A stretch of 64,000 bases of DNA, from positions 3,856,342 to 3,920,341 of the forward strand of contig OU452216.1 in the NCBI GenBank assembly GCA_911728435.2, in the 5' to 3' direction. Of the stretch, positions 33,341 to 44,999 are shown piece by piece. The first letter of the stretch is position 1, and every line of letters begins with the position of its first letter. Position numbers and translations under genes: made by a program. The notes below the pieces were generated by a model. The model was not told the DNA's origin. It searched no databases and worked only from the letters and a program-made list of their open reading frames with translations. The stretch is from Apoderus coryli (lineage: Eukaryota > Arthropoda > Insecta > Coleoptera > Attelabidae).

Positions 33341-33899
33341 TTTCTTTGGGGTCACTTGAAGAATAACATCTACAAAAACAAACCAATAAATTTGGAATAA
33401 AGTTATTGGAGAATCTAGAATAATATTACTTGTAAAAGCATTGTCTTTATAAAAAGACAATGACAATGATAAAAGTAAGAAATTTATTTGAAAGGAGACT
33501 CCAATTGTGCGCAAATACCAACGGACAACATTTGTTCGATTAGCAGTTTTGAATATTAGGTTATTGGATTCGATTTTCTTTTTACTAAATGTTTTTTGAA
33601 ATAAATTTTTATTTGTCCATAAATTGACCTTTTATTTTCAATTGACAGCTACAATGTTTTCCATGGCAAGTCTTATAAGAATTCAATTTTAATGAATTGT
33701 AAACGAAGACCACGATTGTTTCATAAAACAGTTTTTTCTCAATTAGTTTATAATGCAACCCTATAAAAAAATGTATGTCATCGTATCCAGAAATAAATGG
33801 TCTACCTAAAAATGAAAAGAAAAATAATTTAAAAAAACAAAGTTGGTTTCCATATAGCAACAAACTTATTAACGCTATAAAAAATTGAACATCGGCAGG
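33341..33899. other. AT-rich spacer
   Basis: No gene recognised. The 72- and 84-residue minus-strand frames show no known domain. Confidence 0.4.
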
Positions 33900-34432
33900 T
33901 TGTGTCAGAAATTATACCAAATAACTTGATACTTCACGAACATCCTCCATATTTATATCGGAAAATTGGCTTTAGATCTGACGTGCATAACCTCAAGCTC
34001 AGGTTTAGAGGACCTTTATCGCCACCTCCTCACCGTACATTGTTGTTCGAGCGCTCATTTACTTACAACATTTATTGCACGTATAACGGAATTCCCCATA
34101 ATTATAAGACTTATAGGCCTTCGACGTTTCGATTAGTACTACGAAAAAGTCTATTGAATTTGGTATAGATATTGTTTGATAATTTTGTTTTTGGTGTTTA
34201 TTATCTATTTTATAATTGTGTTGTCCAGATGGTATTTATATATATATATATATATATACTCTGTCTTTTTGGGTCATAAATAATTATATTTCATTTTCTG
34301 GGTTAGGATACACATATCAGTTTTACTGCCTTTTAACCGTTTTTGCAGATATTTTTTTTTCTCTTGTGTATGTTGTAATTTTTTGTATATTATGTCTGCA
34401 AATAAACTGTTTATTATTATTATTATTACTTT
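33900..34432 (+). mobile_element. LINE 3' end, strongly 5'-truncated
   Basis: The frame 33902-34168 contains RTLLFERSFTYNIYCTYNGI, the C-terminal signature of the same LINE group as 62.4 kb. The 3' UTR contains a (TA)n run at about 34237-34258 and ends GCAAATAAACTG then (TTA)n at about 34407-34430. Confidence 0.8.
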
Positions 34433-34954
34433 TCTTTAAAACTTTTTTCAAAATAACGGTTATTTTCGGAAATATACAGGGGTTTCCACACTTTATACTC
34501 ACTCTGTATGTATAGATATATAAACTTTTGAACTGAGGTCATTTTTAGGATCCAGGGTTCATGAAATGAAGGACTGCATAAAAATTTTTCAAAATTTCCG
34601 TTGTATCGATCTTCAAATAGTTAGATTTTTTTAAAAATCCACTAAAATATTTCAGTAACTAACATAAAATCAACTGAATGCAATGGAAAGATGTGTATGT
34701 TCCATTTTTAAAAACTTCTAAATTTATATTTCAAGGGTGACAAACAAATCACCAATAATTAAAAATTAGTAAGGTGTTTTGTTATTGAGGCATGTTATAT
34801 TAGACCAATAAGTACTATTACGTCTTATTTTTGAATTATCATATTATATTCCTAATTTTAATACGTAATTTCCCAATAATTAAAACCCTTTGTTTTTCAT
34901 TTCAAAAGACAATTCAAAGACAATAATATTTGCAAATTAAGCACGAATTATATA
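34433..34954. other. Spacer between LINEs
   Basis: Nothing recognised except TACAGGGGTTTCCACAC at about 34477 and ACTCTGTATG at about 34502, possibly decayed transposon ends. Confidence 0.4.
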
Positions 34955-36446
34955 TTCAAACACTTACCCGGATCTATGGAAGGAATCTAAAATTGTCCCA
35001 ATCTTTAAGTCTGGCGACAGGTCTCATATAAATAACTATCGTCCTATTTCCTTATTATCTAACTTTTCTAAGCTGTTTGAATCTATCTTGTATGAACGGA
35101 TTTACACGGAAGTTGGGCGCTTGATTTCGGTCAACCAGCATGGCTTTATGTGTGGGAGATCTACGGTCACTAATCTGTCAATCATTTCTCACTGTATCTC
35201 TGAAACTCTGGACCGTGGAGGTCAACTTGATGTTGTATACACCGACTTTGCAAAAGCTTTCGATACCCTGGACCACGGTGTCTTGCTGAGTAAGCTGCAT
35301 GTGTTGGGATTTCATTCGAACTTGATAGCTTTGTGTGACTCTTATTTACAAAACCGTAAGCAATATGTATTTTACAACGGGTTTAAATCTAATATTTATT
35401 CTGCGACCTCAGGGGTTCCGCAGGGCTCTAATTTGGGCCCATTATTGTTTAATCTATTTATCAATGACCTGGATCAATGTCTGTTGGAACGCAGGTTGTT
35501 TTTTGCGGACGACCTGAAAATCTTTGCTTCCGTGGACACAATAACGGATTGCATTGGATTGCAGAGTGATTTATATGCTCTTCAAACATGGTGTGACCAT
35601 AATAGATTGACTCTCAATATTCAAAAATGCAAATGCCTTAGTTTCACGCGAGGGGCTGCGCTTATTGACTATCCGTACACCATTTCCGAAATTCAGCTTG
35701 AGCGATGTCATGCGTTCACGGATTTGGGTGTCACATTCGATCACAAATTTTTATTCCTGGACCACATCAATAGAGTGACATCTGAGGCGTCACGTATGTA
35801 TGGCTTCATAATGCGTAACTGTAGAGGCTTTGATAGTGTTTCTGTGCTTATTACTCTGTTTAACACATATGTCAGATCGAAACTAGAGTACTCGTCTATT
35901 GTCTGGTATCCTCAGTATAATGCTCACAAGTTGGAGATCGAACAAATACAACGCCGGTTTCTAAAGTATCTAGTTTTTAAAACAGATGGGGTTTATCCTG
36001 TTAGAGGAATCGATCATTGTTTGTTGTTGTCTCGTTTTAATATGCAGAGCTTGGAATATAGAAGAATTCAGTGTCCATTAGTAATGTTATATAAATTATT
36101 GCGAGATAAGATAGACTGTTCTTCCTTGTTATCAAGTATACATTTTTTAGTTCCTAGATTGAATACTAGATCAAATGCGACATTTTATTTAGACAGAGCT
36201 AGAACTATAATGTGTTATTGAGATCGCCTGTACATATTATGATTCGATTTCTGATAGATGTGACTTTTTTACAACGTCAGAATATAACCTTAGAATGTTA
36301 GCTGCAGAAACATTTATAGTGTAAACGTGTGTATTGTAAGTTTCTTTGTGTATTTAATTAATTTAATAGTTATTGATTTTGTATGTATTGTCCTATAATT
36401 GGGAAACTGTTGGGCAATAAATGCTTTATTATTATTATTATTATAA
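34955..36446 (+). mobile_element. Jockey-type LINE, 5'-truncated
   Basis: Begins inside the RT (YPDLWKESKIVPIFKSGDRS, about 34962) and runs through NYRPISLLSNFSKLFES, HGFMCGRSTVTNLSI, VVYTDFAKAFDTLDHGVL (first Asp), ATSGVPQGSNLGPLLF and LFFADDLKIFASV (FADD), to 36221. The normal C-terminus is reached only through two frame changes (NVLLRSPVHIM, then ISDRCDFFTTSEYN), so the ORF is broken near its end. The 3' UTR ends CAATAAATGC and (TTA)n at about 36415-36446. Same family as 28404-30041. Confidence 0.85.
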
Positions 36447-36491
36447 GTAATTTGATAATTATATGAAAATCTACGATTTTTATAAATAATA

Positions 36492-37981
36492 GGGGAACGA
36501 CGGGTGATCACGAACACCGGGTAATGCCAAACACTTAAATTTATACCTTTGCGCCATCTATTTCCCGCTTTTTTTAACACCGACAGTATCTATTATGTTC
36601 CTCAACGTGGATGCAAATCATATTCGCTGATTTAGTGTGCTTACGGCTGTGGTATGATCACATGTTTATTTTTGACAGCGGTGCTATTATCTCTTCGGAG
36701 CAAAAATTAAGGTATGTGGATCGATATGTTTGTACTTGATAAATTCTTATAAGTTATTTGTAATGAGTAATATGTTAGCTATAGCCCTATCATATCATTT
36801 TTTGCAATATAGAATAAATAAAAATTTTATCCTATAATTGATTGATTAACCTCAAAATCGGGTATTGACGAACATGCGTTCCTTATTACCCATTAAAGTG
36901 TTCGGCAATACCCGGCACATAAATAAATGTTAATAGTTGTTGTTCTCAGATGCCACTTACCAGGAAAAGATTAACTAATAAATGCTCGTGGAGCGAGGAG
37001 CAAATGAAATTGGCCATAACTGCAGTTACTGATAATCGGTATGGTTTGCGAGCTGCTGCTCGGCATTTTAATGTTCCTGTAACGACATTGCAGAACCGAG
37101 TTAAATCCGGGTATTATCCGGCACGAATGGGGACCAAGACAATTTTTAGTCCGGAGCAAGAAGAAGATATCTCCAGCCATTTACTGACACTTTCAAAAAT
37201 GTTCTACGGCTTAATGCCAGTGCAATTAAGACGCGCAGTATATGCCTATGCTGAAAAGTTGTCAATCCCACACAAATTTAATAAGGATAAAATGGAAGCC
37301 GGTAAAGACTGGATGTATGGGTTTATGCGGAGACACCCTCAATTAAGTTTTCGTAAACCCGAGGCGACTAGTATAAATAGAATAATGGGATTCAACCAGT
37401 TGGAAATAAACACATTTTTTGATAACTTAGAAAACCTGATGCAAAATTATAAATTTCAGCCAACGCGAATTTTTAATGTAGATGAAACGGGTATTAGTAT
37501 AGTTAACAGACCAAATCGAATTATTGGTCCAAAAGGACAAAAGCAAATACGTAGGTTCCGCCATTAGTGGGGAAAGGGGAAAAAACATTACAATATGCTG
37601 TTGCATGAGTGCAAGTTTAAGAGAGTGGTTGTACTTTTTCATTTTAAGTTCGTTTTTGTTCCTTTGTTTAGAGTTAATTTTTGTTTCTATTTTTTAATAT
37701 GTATTTTATATTAACCGCACAAATGTGTTAATAAATGTGTGTTCTTAATTACCCGATTCGTGTTTGGCAATACCCTCAAGTATCGGGTAATCCCGATTTT
37801 GTAAACAAAATTTTAAACAAAAATATATATGTTCTTTTAATTGTTTAAATAATTTTGATAGATCATATGCGTCAAGGACTAGTTTGACTTTACTAAGCGC
37901 AACTCTGTTCTTTTAAAGCATTTATAATGTGGCTAAAAAAGATGTTTTCCCTTATGTGTTCGCAATTCGCCGTCGTTCCCC
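36492..37981 (+). mobile_element. Pogo-type DNA transposon with TA duplication
   Basis: The 12-bp inverted ends GGGGAACGACGG (36492-36503) and CCGTCGTTCCCC (37970-37981) are perfect, with TA on each side (36490-36491 and 37982-37983). Length 1490 bp. A truncated transposase lies in the centre. Near both ends and around the gene are direct and inverted copies of a CGGGTAAT...CGAACAC motif, likely transposase binding sites. Too short for a full pogo transposase, so the copy is internally deleted. Confidence 0.9.
36950..37620 (+). pseudogene. Pogo/Tigger-like transposase, N-terminal half
   Basis: The 205-codon frame starts MPLTRKRLTN. Residues about 12-55 are a psq-type HTH (GLRAAARHFNVPVTTLQNRV); a second CENP-B-like DNA-binding region follows (LRRAVYAYAEKL, WMYGFMRRHPQLSFRKPEAT). 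IFNVDETGIS near residue 178 is the first catalytic Asp of the DDE_1 domain. A frameshift near 37550 cuts the frame; in the next frame GSAISGERGKNITICCCMSA follows the family pattern and then homology ends at about 37620. The rest of the DDE domain is absent. Confidence 0.85.
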
Positions 37982-37983
37982 TA

Positions 37984-39069
37984 CAAATTCTAGAAGCTAT
38001 CTGAATCAACACTTTAAAATAGTATAAGGGAGATCAAATCAGAGAGATTGAAAGAGATTGAGATTCGAGATTCATATATTCAAATAGAAATAATAATTAT
38101 TATTATTCAATTATAACTTAGTCGGTCTTAGAAGTAGTAATTCATTCTGTAACAACCAAAGTTCAAAAATAAAGTTTTATGTGTTTAATCTAATAAAGTA
38201 CTTATATTTTTTTAAAAAGCAATCTCTAACCTTAAGATTATAACATGCATGTTCCTATGTTCCGCTCACTGTATACATGGTACATTATTTAAATGAACTT
38301 TTCATCTAAATCTACAAAGATGTTTTAAAATTTTTAGCATAAACAACGTTGTGTGCATTGCGTAAAATGAAACCGGTTTTTCTCTACATCACATATTATA
38401 TTACGTTTGTTTAATATGCCTGTGGCATTTATAAATTGGGTACCTACACGAAAAAAATGCAAATGGCGAGGTTTCATTGACCCCAATTCTATTATTTTAT
38501 ACGCACGCATTTTATATCTTTGCAAGTATGTATTTGTCACAAAATAACAGTTTGGTGTTTTACAGTGTCGTCCGCCTATTGATCGTATGACTTTTTTTTT
38601 TTGTAAAGTCGTATTCTGAAAATTTCACCTTTCACAGGCAAGGCAAGCTTCTGTACTTTTCTATGAATTCGAATACAAAAATGATCTGTTCATCTGTCTA
38701 AAATCTGCCATTGCGGCTTTTTGCCCCTAAACTCTGCGCATAGAACTGCAAAAACACGTCGGTTTATATCCATACACGTCGGTTTTATCGTTCGTTTATT
38801 CGAACAAATTTACCCTTCGTAGGCTAAAACTGTCGATAAAGAACGGAATGTGTGGGCCCTTTTATAAATAAATATCGAAGGGATGTTTTTTTATCTAGTT
38901 TTTTATAATTTTAACTTGAATCTTTAAAAAGGATCATCTCATATTCAAAATAGAAAAAATATTGTGTGAAAAACCTTGGAAAACACTATTTTTCGTAACT
39001 CGCTTTCTTTTGCGGAATGGTGCATTTCCCAACTACTTGCACAAATTAGATTACAAATACAAACATATT
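37984..39069. other. Intergenic, nothing recognised
   Basis: No gene. A short direct repeat of ACACGTCGGTTT occurs at about 38755 and 38775. Confidence 0.4.
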
Positions 39070-40735
39070 CTTCTTCTTCGGATGCTATCCATTAATGGAT
39101 GTTTGCGATCACATTTTCCATCTCCTCTCTATCTCTTGCGGTGTGAATTAGGGTCTGTATGTCATTTATTCCTGTCCACTGTCTTATGTTCCGCAACCAG
39201 GACAATTTCTTCCTTCCTATCCCTCTATCTTACCCTCGATCAACAACTGTAAATACTCATACTTCTTGTTCCTCATGACGTGCCCCAGATATGAAGTATT
39301 TCTCTTTTTTATGGTGGTTAACAGTTCACGTTCTTTGTTGATGTTGGACAGAACTTCTACGTTTGTTATTCTTGCAGTCCACGGTATCTTGAGCATTCTG
39401 CGGTAAAGCCACATCTCGAACGCTTCCAATTTGTTAATGTTGTTGACTTTAAGGGTCCAACCTTCCATCCCGTAGAGAAGTACTGACCACACATAGCACT
39501 TTAAGAATCTCAACCTCAGACCAAGATCGAAGTCCGAGCAACTAAATACTCTCCTCAGTCTTAGGAATGCTTGTCGGGCTTGTTCGATGCGACTCTTGAC
39601 CTCGATATCAGAGGCCCAGTCTTCAGATAACCACATGCCCAAGTATTTAAATTTGTTCACTCTGTCTATGCGCATTACGTTGAATGTTAACTGTGAGTCT
39701 TCAAACGCATTTAGGTTCCTTGATATTATCATAAACTTCGTCTTTTTAGTGTTTATGTTTAGACCCATCAATCTGCTATGTTGACCGACTGTGTTGATCA
39801 GTCTTTGTAAGTCTGGCATGTTATCAGTGATGAGCACTGTGTCAACAGCATAACGTATGTTATTAATCCACACTCCGTTGACTTTAATACCGATCTCCGC
39901 ATCTTCCAATGCTTCCCGGAAGACCCCCTCCGAGTACAGGTTGAACAAAAGCGGGGACAAGACACAACCCTGTCGCACGCCCCTCTGGATCTCTATATCA
40001 TCAGACAGCTCATTATTGAGCCTAATCTGTGCAGTCTGGTACCAATATAGATTTTCTATACATCTAATGTCTTTTTGATCTACGTCAAGATTCCTGAGGA
40101 GCTGCATTAGTTTGGGATGTTCAACTCGGTCAAATGCTTTCTCGTAATCAACAAAGCAAAGGCATATGTCTTTTCTCACATCTTGCGTGGCCACTATCGC
40201 TTCTCTTGTGCCCATCCCTTGTCTAAACCCAAACTGTGAGCCACTGATATCTCTTTCGCATTTTTTATAGATCCTCTGATGAATTATTTTTAGAAATACT
40301 TTCAAAGTGTGGCCCATCAGGCTAATCAGTCGATGGTCTCCACACTTTCTAGCATTATTTTTCTTAGGTAGAGGGAAGAATGTTGAACTTACGCATTGTT
40401 GTGGGTATTGTCCTGTTTCGTATACGATGTTAAATATTTTGTGTAGAACTTCAATGCCTCTTTCATCCAATATCTTCAATATTTCCGATGGGATCCCATC
40501 CGGTCCAGTTGCTTTATTGTTTTTAGAGTTATGTATCGCTTTTTCTATCTCCGCTTTTGTGATTGATGGTCCTGTCAAGTGGTCGTTATCTTCGTTCATA
40601 ATTGTAGGTCTGTCCTGGTAGAAAAGTTCCTTAATATATCTTTCCCAGATTGCAATTTTTTCCCGGTCAAACATATTATCAATTAATAACTCAATTAACA
40701 CACACTCATTATTATACATAGTACCGTAAAATAAA
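39070..40735 (-). mobile_element. RTE-like LINE with mutated catalytic box
   Basis: The 500-codon frame (39217-40719) has NKATGPDGIPSEILKI, GFRQGMGTREAI, CFVDYEKAFDRVEHPKLM (first Asp), RGVRQGCVLSPLLFNLYSEG and a thumb ending SYLGHVMRNKKYEYLQLL. This wording (RQGCVLSPLLFNLYSE) is typical of RTE-group RTs of insects. The active-site box reads IRYAVDTVLI instead of YADD. A frameshift at about 39222 separates the last part (GRKKLSWLRNIRQWTG), which runs to about 39090, where GAAGAAGAAG ends the element. Endonuclease missing. Dead on three counts. Confidence 0.82.
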
Positions 40736-40828
40736 CATGTGAGATATTCTCTGAACCCTCAACGTTAGCAAAAAATCCCAACCTTCAACACTATCAGAAA
40801 TAATTTCACATACATATTCAGCAATGAC

Positions 40829-42530
40829 CTACTGAACTGAAAAAAAATAATTGCACACACACTCATCAATCTCACCCAATGTACAGGCAAAAATATCCCT
40901 GGGACGACACAATCGGTCAAAATTATTACAAAAAGTATTTACAGGCGATCCCAATAAAATATTGGTGCGAGAACGGATAGGATAAAATGTGATATTGTTT
41001 CGACTTCCCAACCGTGGGACGCGAAAATTTATTTTGCATAGCAATTGTGGACAATGAATCTTGTAATGAATCAATCTATAGAAGTAGTGCGAAGACGCGA
41101 GTATTCGTCTTATTTCCAAACTTACCATTGCACAAAGTGACCTAGAGTCGCTGTATAATCCAAACAACCCCGAGGAGGAAATATTCCGTCCCTTTTCTCA
41201 ATAGTATATCTATGATTATGGTAAACGGGATACCACACAACGGAGCAGTATTCTAGTTTAGATCGAACATACGAATAATATAAAGCCTTTATCGCCTCTA
41301 AATTGCTAAAACCCTTACAATTTCTAATAATAAAACCATACATTCTATTCGCCTCTGCCGCTTTTTTATTGATATGATCAACGAACGTAAATTTTGAATC
41401 AAAAATTACTCCAAGATCAGTCATAGTGTCAGTTCGAGAAATTGGCAGCCGATCCATTATTTAAGAAAAAAATAAAGACCTTGTTAGCAGCTAATGCGTT
41501 TTATAGCATTCGGGATTTTACCGAATTTATTGTTACATGACATTGATGCTGCGATCGCTGTGAATGTTAACCAATTCTGGAATGCGCTCCCCTAGAGTAA
41601 TTGTTGTACTTGTTCTGTTGTGTATTGTGTTATTTTTATTTATTTTATCTGTTGTATATATATATATATATATATATACATATTTTATTATTGCATTTTG
41701 TTTATGAATTTCTTATTTTTATTGGATTGCAGCATATATGCCGTATTAATTCTTTAATAACTTGTAAGACTATGTTAGCCGGGCCGGGTAGCCTAGACGG
41801 GATCATATAGTGACGACCGTCGAAGTGCAGCTCTGTGGAGCGCGGCTACAACTTGGATGGGTGTCCGTCTGGGGGGTTTATTAAAAAAACGGACCTGGCG
41901 GGGTGGCTCATCTAGGTTGTAGAATGAATGACGGTAGATGACAGACGGTACCTGACGGTGACCCATCTAAGCGAAGAATGAATGTTGTGTGATAGGAGAA
42001 TGATAGTGAGTGCAGTATGGTCCTGAAAAGGCACAATAAGCCTTCAAGGCTGAAGTACGCCATTCGTACACGCCGGGGATTTAAGTGCGTACCGAGGTGT
42101 GCGAGTGGAGGACCAGAAGGATGTTAAAAAAAACAAAAGACTATGTTATGTTTGTATGTAATTGTTATATTGTGTAATTGTTTTTGCAAGATTTAAAAGT
42201 ATTGACGTGTCCATGTACCTCATAATGTACAACATATGACAAAATAAATGATTTGATTTGATTTGATCCACCATATACTCGTATTCAACAAATTCTTTCT
42301 GCCTAGTATATATGACATATTTGCTAGGATTCAAAGTTAACTTATTTAAATTACACCAATCCATTATAGAATTCAGATTAGTTTGCAAGTTGATGCAATC
42401 ACCAATGCCCGCTACCACTGAGTATATTTTTAGGTCATCAGCAAATAATAATAATCTTTGACATGTGAGATGCTCTTCTATATCATTAACGAACATTAAA
42501 AAGAGTAATGGACCTAAATTTGTCATTGTT
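40829..42530 (-). mobile_element. Jockey-type LINE split by a later insertion
   Basis: Minus strand 42526-42271 gives NLGPLLFLMFVNDIEEHL, LLLFADDLKIYSV (FADD) and EFVEYEYMV; after the 814-bp interruption it resumes at 41456 with DRLPISRTDTMTDLGVIF, ANRMYGFIIRNCKGF and SKLEYCSVVWYPVY. A deletion/frameshift near 41195 leads to the C-terminus in 40829-41167. Truncated upstream at 42530, where a mariner fragment begins. Same family as 28404-30041. Confidence 0.85.
41457..42264 (+). mobile_element. 5'-truncated retroposon with (ATTTG)n tail
   Basis: GATCCA is found at 41451-41456 and 42265-42270, and removing the insert restores the LINE reading frame ...YMVDRLPIS. The insert ends AATAAATG(ATTTG)n. 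It contains a (TA)n run at about 41657-41678 and a GC-richer block (41775-42110) with GCCGGGCCGGG and GGTGTGCGAGTGGAGGACC. No ORF domain is recognised; the tail form points to a LINE 3' end. Confidence 0.85.
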
Positions 42531-42534
42531 GCTC

Positions 42535-42880
42535 TTGGTCGAGTGTGAGCTCACGTGTAAAATATAAAAACACTACCATCTGATATCTTTACAATGTCAG
42601 CTAGCTCGTACACCTTCAATTTGCGATCGTTCATAACCAATTTGTGAATTTTTTTTACTTTTTCTGGCCTTATTTGGGCGTCCACTGCGCTCTGCATCAT
42701 TTGTGATAAAACGGCCACGTTTAAATTCAGAAATCCATTTCTCTACCATTTGTCTCGATGAAGCCGAATTTGGATAATTTTTATCAAGTCATTGTTTGGT
42801 TTCCACTGTATTTTGTTTTTGATCAGAAAGCAATGCGTTATCAAAACTCGAAATTCAGTTATAAATAACAATTTTGTCAG
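42535..42880 (-). pseudogene. Mariner transposase, N-terminal fragment
   Basis: Minus strand: FRVLITHCFL, QNTVETKQ, then NYPNSASSRQMVEKWISEFK and RGRFITNDAERSGRP, the N-terminal HTH of mariner transposases (family text VLI.HYFL ... FADFKRGR.DTDDAERSGRP). It continues with KLVMNDRKLKVYELADIVKI and stops near 42545. No DDE part. It abuts the truncated LINE at 42530. Confidence 0.8.
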
Positions 42881-43599
42881 AATTAAGTGCGCCTGCCACT
42901 GCCGAACTATGTCGCAATATTATTATGTGAATGGCAGTTTAAATTTCGAATATTATCAGTGTGTAGATGTCCTAATTTTTACGTAGCCGAAAAATGTATA
43001 TTTTTTGTTTAAAAATGTTATTTCTTTTGTGTTAAGTGCCTGGGTTTTGTTTGTATGAAATTAATTTATATACAAGGTGTTTCTAAAAAAAGCTGGCCAA
43101 AATTTGTGAGCGAATTGAAGACATTTAATCATGAAAAAAACCTAAATATTAATTTTTCGAAAAGTCCTTATTTACAAAGAAACAGGGTGTTAAAGATGAC
43201 TGCCTGAGGATGATTTTTTGAAATATTTTCGAAACGAGTAAAGATGAATTAAACAAATATAGCATATTCATTCACCTAGTTAGATGTCGTAAACTGACAT
43301 GAAATTTAATAAAAAAGGATCACCATAGGCGGGTAAACGGGGGGAACCTTGCCTTAATTATAACGTAACTTTTTTTCCTTGTAATTTTTATTCATTTTGT
43401 TGCAAGAATGTGATCAAAATAAAGTTTTCTACATAAAAAAGGCATACTTCTTTTTTCTCGAAAAACCTCAAGATTTTCGAGAAATTCGAGGTTGATATTT
43501 TAGGACAAAACTGGTCCTTAGTACAAAGCATTAATAAAATTTTGGAAAACTTTTCAGTAGTAATACCCCTAGGGTCTTGAGAATACCGAGATAATTTTG

Positions 43600-43700
43600 T
43601 CATAGAGAATGCCGAAAGCGTGTTGCTTGATAATAGCCCAAGGCCGCAGGCCGAGGGCTCTTATTCTTGAGCAGCTCGCTTGAAGGATTCTCTATGACAA
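43600..43700 (-). other. Conserved 3' hairpin with a GC-rich loop insert
   Basis: CATAGAGAATGCCGAAAGCG pairs with CGCTTGAAGGATTCTCTATG as in copy 1. The loop is larger and contains AGCCC-AAGGCCGCAGGCCGAGGGCT, itself a GC-rich hairpin absent from copy 1. Confidence 0.7.
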
Positions 43701-43867
43701 AATTTTGAGTATTTATCAATGCCCGATGAGTATTCGATAAGATAATTTTTTACTTTGTAGATATCTAAAATTTGATTGTCAATCTGACGTTTAATAATTT
43801 TCATTACAAAATGTATTAGACGGAGTAGACGCAGTTTTATTCAACATTAATTAAATATTATTCATTT

Positions 43868-44999
43868 TTATTTAAAACTACAGTTGTGAAAAGTACAATT
43901 GGTAAATGTTAAATTGGAAGAAGAAAGTGCTGAAGTTGACGTATTGTTAATTTCCACTGTTGAAGAAATTCCTCGCATGGTGTTGATTATTTCACCATGG
44001 CGTTCTTGGTTAATATTCAAGTACGGTTTAATTGAATTAGAGCTGCTATGTCCTGTTATTTTTATTAATTGCTCTTCAGGAATTCCTTTATTTGCCAAAT
44101 GGCTAACTGCAGTTGATCTGTTCGAATGATTGGATATCTTTTTACACTTAGTGTCCAAACCAATAGCTTGCACGGATAATTTGGTCCACATATTAATTGT
44201 GTTCTTGCCTACCGGTACATTGTCAAACCATGTGTCACTTTCGAAACGATTTGATCTCAAGAATAGGCGACTGGAAGTAATATTTTGCCCCCTTTTGGAC
44301 AATAATTTATGGAATAACCGAACAGGGCATGCACTTTCGTTTGCAATATTTGGAACTAGCCACTTACTATTTGTACAACTTTTCGATCCTCCTTGGCATG
44401 TTTTACTGAATATTGGATTATGTTCAATTCTGTTGGCTGGCGTTCCATCATAATTTTTCTCAATCGTGAAATAATCTATAATGCAATCAGCTGGTTCACC
44501 ACCTCGCCAAGCTAACTCAACAGCTACAATATGGTAATTTTTTTTTTGTAAAACTTCTGGTGTACATTCATCCCATAATCCAATGATTCTAGCCAAATCA
44601 CTTGAACTCAAATTTGATGAACTGCATTTTCGTTTGTTTGGATCCTGCTGTAATCTTTTACGTTTGGCATTTCTTGCAACTCGCGCATTTTTGAATTTCA
44701 CATTGGTAAACGGGTCGAATACAATTTTGAAGTCATTGAAGTATTTTTCCTGGAGTAGTATTCCAAATTGTTTTTACAGTTGCTTCTTTATATTCAGTTC
44801 CGTCAGCTTTTCTCATATTTACCGCATAATCTTTCAATATATTAGCCACATTATGCAAACTCGTTTCAGCATTCAGTTCGGATTCTCTGGTCGCACAAAA
44901 CTCGAGAAATATTTTCCATACATATTTTTTTGATTTGATTGTATTTTTTGGTATATTATTAGATATTTTCATTTCATCAGTGAGTACAGGGAACAACAA
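43868..44999 (-). pseudogene. Tyrosine recombinase (Crypton-like), copy 2
   Basis: The better-preserved copy. 44999-44733 gives ISNNIPKNTIKSKKYVWKIF and the N-terminal SAM-like helices (ELNAETSLHNVANILKDYAV); after a frameshift near 44735, 44701-43868 gives the catalytic domain. VELAWRGGEPADCII holds the first catalytic Arg; KISNHSNRSTAVSHL the His-x-x-Arg; ITGHSSSNSIKPYL the second His and a Tyr candidate. The tail ends NCTFHNCSFK. The first 15 residues (MSRRFGIASNDAIND) lie beyond a LINE insertion, at about 45840-45885. About 390 residues in all, similar to insect Crypton or DUF3504 proteins. The cut start and the frameshift make it non-functional. Confidence 0.8.

Noticed and set aside
43600..43700. 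GC-rich AAGGCCGCAGGCC hairpin as a bacterial-type terminator
   Set aside because: Eukaryotic sequence; it lies in a transposon 3' hairpin and lacks a downstream T-run in a meaningful position.
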